Source of the DNA: Roseovarius sp.
GTDB taxonomy: Bacteria > Pseudomonadota > Alphaproteobacteria > Rhodobacterales > Rhodobacteraceae
Assembly: GCF_027019125.1 (NCBI RefSeq)
Contig: NZ_JALUXE010000030.1
Coordinates: forward strand, 434,001 to 498,000
DNA length: 64,000 bases
Reading direction: 5' to 3'
Part shown: positions 61,762 to 64,000 of the stretch, in pieces
How positions within the stretch are numbered: position 1 is the stretch's first letter
Layout of the letters: every line of letters starts with the position of its first letter
The notes under the pieces: generated by a model
What the model was told of the DNA's origin: nothing
Databases searched by the model: none
What the model saw: the letters and a program-made list of their open reading frames with translations, nothing else
Program-made: the position numbers and the translations under genes

Positions 61762-62088
61762 ATGCTGGACATCACGGTACATAAAATCGCACAGGTGGTG
61801 CTGATGGCGCGGGAACTGGAACGCGCCGAGGGCGAATTGCGCGCCTTTATCGACCGGCTCAGCGAAGAGGAGCAGGCAAGCCTTGTTGCCGTGATGTGGA
61901 TCGGGCGCGGCAGTTTCGAGGCCGAGGAACTCGAAGACGCCAAGCGCACCGCCTATGAAGAGGCGACGACGCCCTGCGCCGATTACCTCTTGGGCACACC
62001 GCATCTGTCGGATCATCTGGAAAATGGCCTGGATGCGCTGGGATTGTCGGCCTCGGATGACGAGGATGAACTGATCCGGGGCGGCTGA
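61762..62088 (+). CDS. DUF3775 family protein
   Basis: 108 aa MLDITVHKIAQVVLMARELERAEGELRAFIDRLSEEEQASLVAVMWIGRG...YLLGTPHLSDHLENGLDALG. Confidence 0.8.
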   Translation: MLDITVHKIAQVVLMARELERAEGELRAFIDRLSEEEQASLVAVMWIGRGSFEAEELEDAKRTAYEEATTPCADYLLGTPHLSDHLENGLDALGLSASDDEDELIRGG

Positions 62089-62178
62089 GCGGATTCGGGT
62101 GCCGCGGTCGCATTGATCCTGCCTGCGCTTGGCCCTATAGGCGAGGGGGACACGCGATGGAAACCCGAGGAGACGCCC

Positions 62179-63006
62179 ATGTCGAACGCCGCATTGGAAA
62201 CCGCAATCGAAGCCGCCTGGGAGGCGCGCGACACGATCACCTCCGCCACGGGAGGCGAGACCCGCGAGGCCATCGAGGAAACGCTGGCGGCGCTTGACAG
62301 CGGCAGCCTGCGGGTGGCGGAGCGGCAGGCGGATGGCCAGTGGCATGTGAACCAGTGGGCCAAGAAGGCGGTGCTTCTGGGGTTCCGGATCAAGGATATG
62401 GAAGTGCACGCTGGCGGGCCGCAGGGCGCGGGCTGGTGGGACAAGGTCGACAGCAAGTTCAAGGGCTGGGGCGACAACGAGTGGAAGGCGGCGGGATTCC
62501 GCGCCGTGCCCAACTGCGTCGTGCGCAAGTCGGCCTATATCGCGCCGGGCGTGGTGCTGATGCCGTCCTTTGTCAATCTCGGCGCCTATGTGGACAGCGG
62601 CACCATGGTGGATACCTGGGCCACGGTGGGGTCTTGCGCGCAGATCGGCAAGAATGTGCATCTCTCGGGCGGTGTGGGCATCGGCGGCGTGCTGGAGCCG
62701 ATGCAGGCGGGACCGACGATCATCGAGGACAATTGCTTTATCGGCGCGCGCTCCGAGGTGGTCGAGGGCTGTATCGTGCGCGAAGGATCGGTTCTGGGCA
62801 TGGGGGTTTTCATCGGGAAATCCACCAAGATCGTGGACCGCGAGACCGGCGAGGTCATGTATGGCGAAGTGCCGCCCTATTCGGTCGTCGTCGCGGGCTC
62901 GATGCCGTCGAAGAATGGCATCAACCTTTATTGCGCGGTGATCGTCAAGCGGGTGGACGCGCAGACGCGTTCCAAGACCGGGATCAACGAGTTGCTGAGG
63001 GATTGA
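62179..63006 (+). CDS. dapD: 2,3,4,5-tetrahydropyridine-2,6-dicarboxylate N-succinyltransferase
   Basis: Left-handed hexapeptide repeats [49 protein letters not shown]. Confidence 0.97.
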   Translation: MSNAALETAIEAAWEARDTITSATGGETREAIEETLAALDSGSLRVAERQADGQWHVNQWAKKAVLLGFRIKDMEVHAGGPQGAGWWDKVDSKFKGWGDNEWKAAGFRAVPNCVVRKSAYIAPGVVLMPSFVNLGAYVDSGTMVDTWATVGSCAQIGKNVHLSGGVGIGGVLEPMQAGPTIIEDNCFIGARSEVVEGCIVREGSVLGMGVFIGKSTKIVDRETGEVMYGEVPPYSVVVAGSMPSKNGINLYCAVIVKRVDAQTRSKTGINELLRD

Positions 63007-63061
63007 GAGGGCAGGCGCAGGGGCGTGCCCTCTGCGCCAAATAGTCTTTGCGCGGAATCAA

Positions 63062-63159
63062 GGTGCCGCAGGCACCGCCGCGCAGCGGTCATGCCGACGG
63101 CATGCCTCTGGCATGACCCGCCCCCTTTCTCTCGGCACGCCTCTGGCGTGACGGGCGGG
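63062..63159. repeat. Intergenic array of short stem / 3-nt-loop hairpins
   Basis: GGTGCC-gca-GGCACC, CCGC-gca-GCGG, CATGCC-gac-GGCATG, CATGCC-tct-GGCATG, CACGCC-tct-GGCGTG. Confidence 0.7.
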
Positions 63160-63308
63160 CGCTTTTGCAACGGCCCATCTCATTGAAAACGCGAAAGACG
63201 TCTCAGGCATAACGTGCCAATCACATCTGTTGCTGCGCCCACTCGGCGGACGGGCACCGCGCGGCTTGTTTCGCGAGGCAAGCCACGCAAAGAGCCATCC
63301 CCCAAAGA

Positions 63309-63335
63309 AAAACCCCGCCGGTTGGGCGGGGTTTT
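63309..63335 (-). terminator. Rho-independent terminator downstream of rpmJ
   Basis: Minus strand AAAACCCCGCC-caacc-GGCGGGGTTTTT. Confidence 0.85.
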
Positions 63336-63364
63336 GATCCTTCAGCCTTGGGGCTGATCGCGGC

Positions 63365-63490
63365 TCAGCCCTGACGGGCTTTGAAACGCGGCTGGGTCTT
63401 GTTGATCACGTAGACGCGGCCTTTGCGGCGCACGACACGGCAATCCCGGTGCCGGTTCTTGAGCGAGCGGAGCGAATTACGAACCTTCAT
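63365..63490 (-). CDS. rpmJ: 50S ribosomal protein L36
   Basis: [41 protein letters not shown]. Confidence 0.97.
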   Translation of the reverse strand: MKVRNSLRSLKNRHRDCRVVRRKGRVYVINKTQPRFKARQG

Positions 63491-63567
63491 GGTCGTCTCC
63501 TCGGTTGTCGCGGCGCGGGCCAGCGCCTGGGGTTGCGGGCGTCCCGATGTGCGGGACAGTGAATTCA

Positions 63568-63642
63568 TGGTGGGCGATACAAGGTTCGAACTTGTGACCC
63601 CTTCGATGTCAACGAAGTGCTCTACCACTGAGCTAATCGCCC
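63568..63642 (-). tRNA. tRNA-Val (GAC anticodon)
   Basis: Complement GGGCGATTAGCTCAGTGGTAGAGCACTTCGTTGACATCGAAGGGGTCACAAGTTCGAACCTTGTATCGCCCACCA. Confidence 0.95.
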
Positions 63643-63786
63643 ATGAATGCCAGCCGATCGCCTGCCCCAAAAAGAGGGGCGCGGAAATCCGCGCCGGTTC
63701 GGTGGTCTATAAAAGGAGTCGGAGAGGGGATCAAGGGCTTTTAGAACACCAATTTCAGTCTATTATCACCGGTGAAAGGAACATGC

Positions 63787-64000
63787 ATGCCAAAGGTTGC
63801 CTATCACCTCACGCATCCCGAACGGCGGACCACCGCGGTGGTGTTCGCCTCGCCTCATAGCGGGCGGGATTACCCCTGGACCTTTCTGCGCCGCACCAAG
63901 CTGAACGAGCATTCGGTGCGCTCGTCCGAGGATGCGTTTGTCGATCAACTGTTCGATGTGGCACCGCGTTTTGGCGCGCCGTTCATCAAGGCTGGCGCCC
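63787..64000 (+). CDS. N-formylglutamate amidohydrolase family protein (3' end outside window)
   Basis: MPKVAYHLTHPERRTTAVVFASPHSGRDYPWTFLRRTKLNEHSVRSSEDAFVDQLFDVAP; gaaagga upstream. Confidence 0.85.
   Translation, partial: MPKVAYHLTHPERRTTAVVFASPHSGRDYPWTFLRRTKLNEHSVRSSEDAFVDQLFDVAPRFGAPFIKAGA

Overview
This window is a contiguous high-GC alphaproteobacterial chromosome segment. Gene content and order point to Rhodobacteraceae (Roseobacter/Rhodobacter group). Most of it is dense, conserved chromosome: secDF, ccmABCDG, acnA, moaA, gph, hemA, a rodZ-like gene, ispG, eno, hemC/hemE, dapD, rpmJ and two tRNAs. The main accessory locus (about 21.4-40.7 kb) is a complete group 1 uptake [NiFe]-hydrogenase plus H2-sensing island: hupTUV-hypF-hupSL-orf63-hupC-hupDFGHJK-hypAB-hupR-hypCDE. 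Its order matches, from memory, Rhodobacter capsulatus, apart from a 63-codon ORF between hupL and hupC. Other accessory content includes a probable DMSP lyase (dddP-like) next to hemE, an RpoE/ChrR-type sigma/anti-sigma pair with its divergent operon, and ion transporters (CaCA, NhaP+CNBD, SulP+UspA). The best candidates for undescribed biology are non-coding: (i) a structured leader upstream of the SulP transporter; (ii) a 43-bp element present twice, after ccmG and after hemE, with identical spacing and a compensatory change in its arms; (iii) a hairpin over the NhaP ribosome-binding site; (iv) a mini-hairpin array downstream of dapD. The 63-aa HGGH protein in the hydrogenase operon is the best protein candidate. 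No CRISPR array, prophage, transposase or classical defence system was seen. All family calls come from reading translations and recalled motifs; no database search was run.
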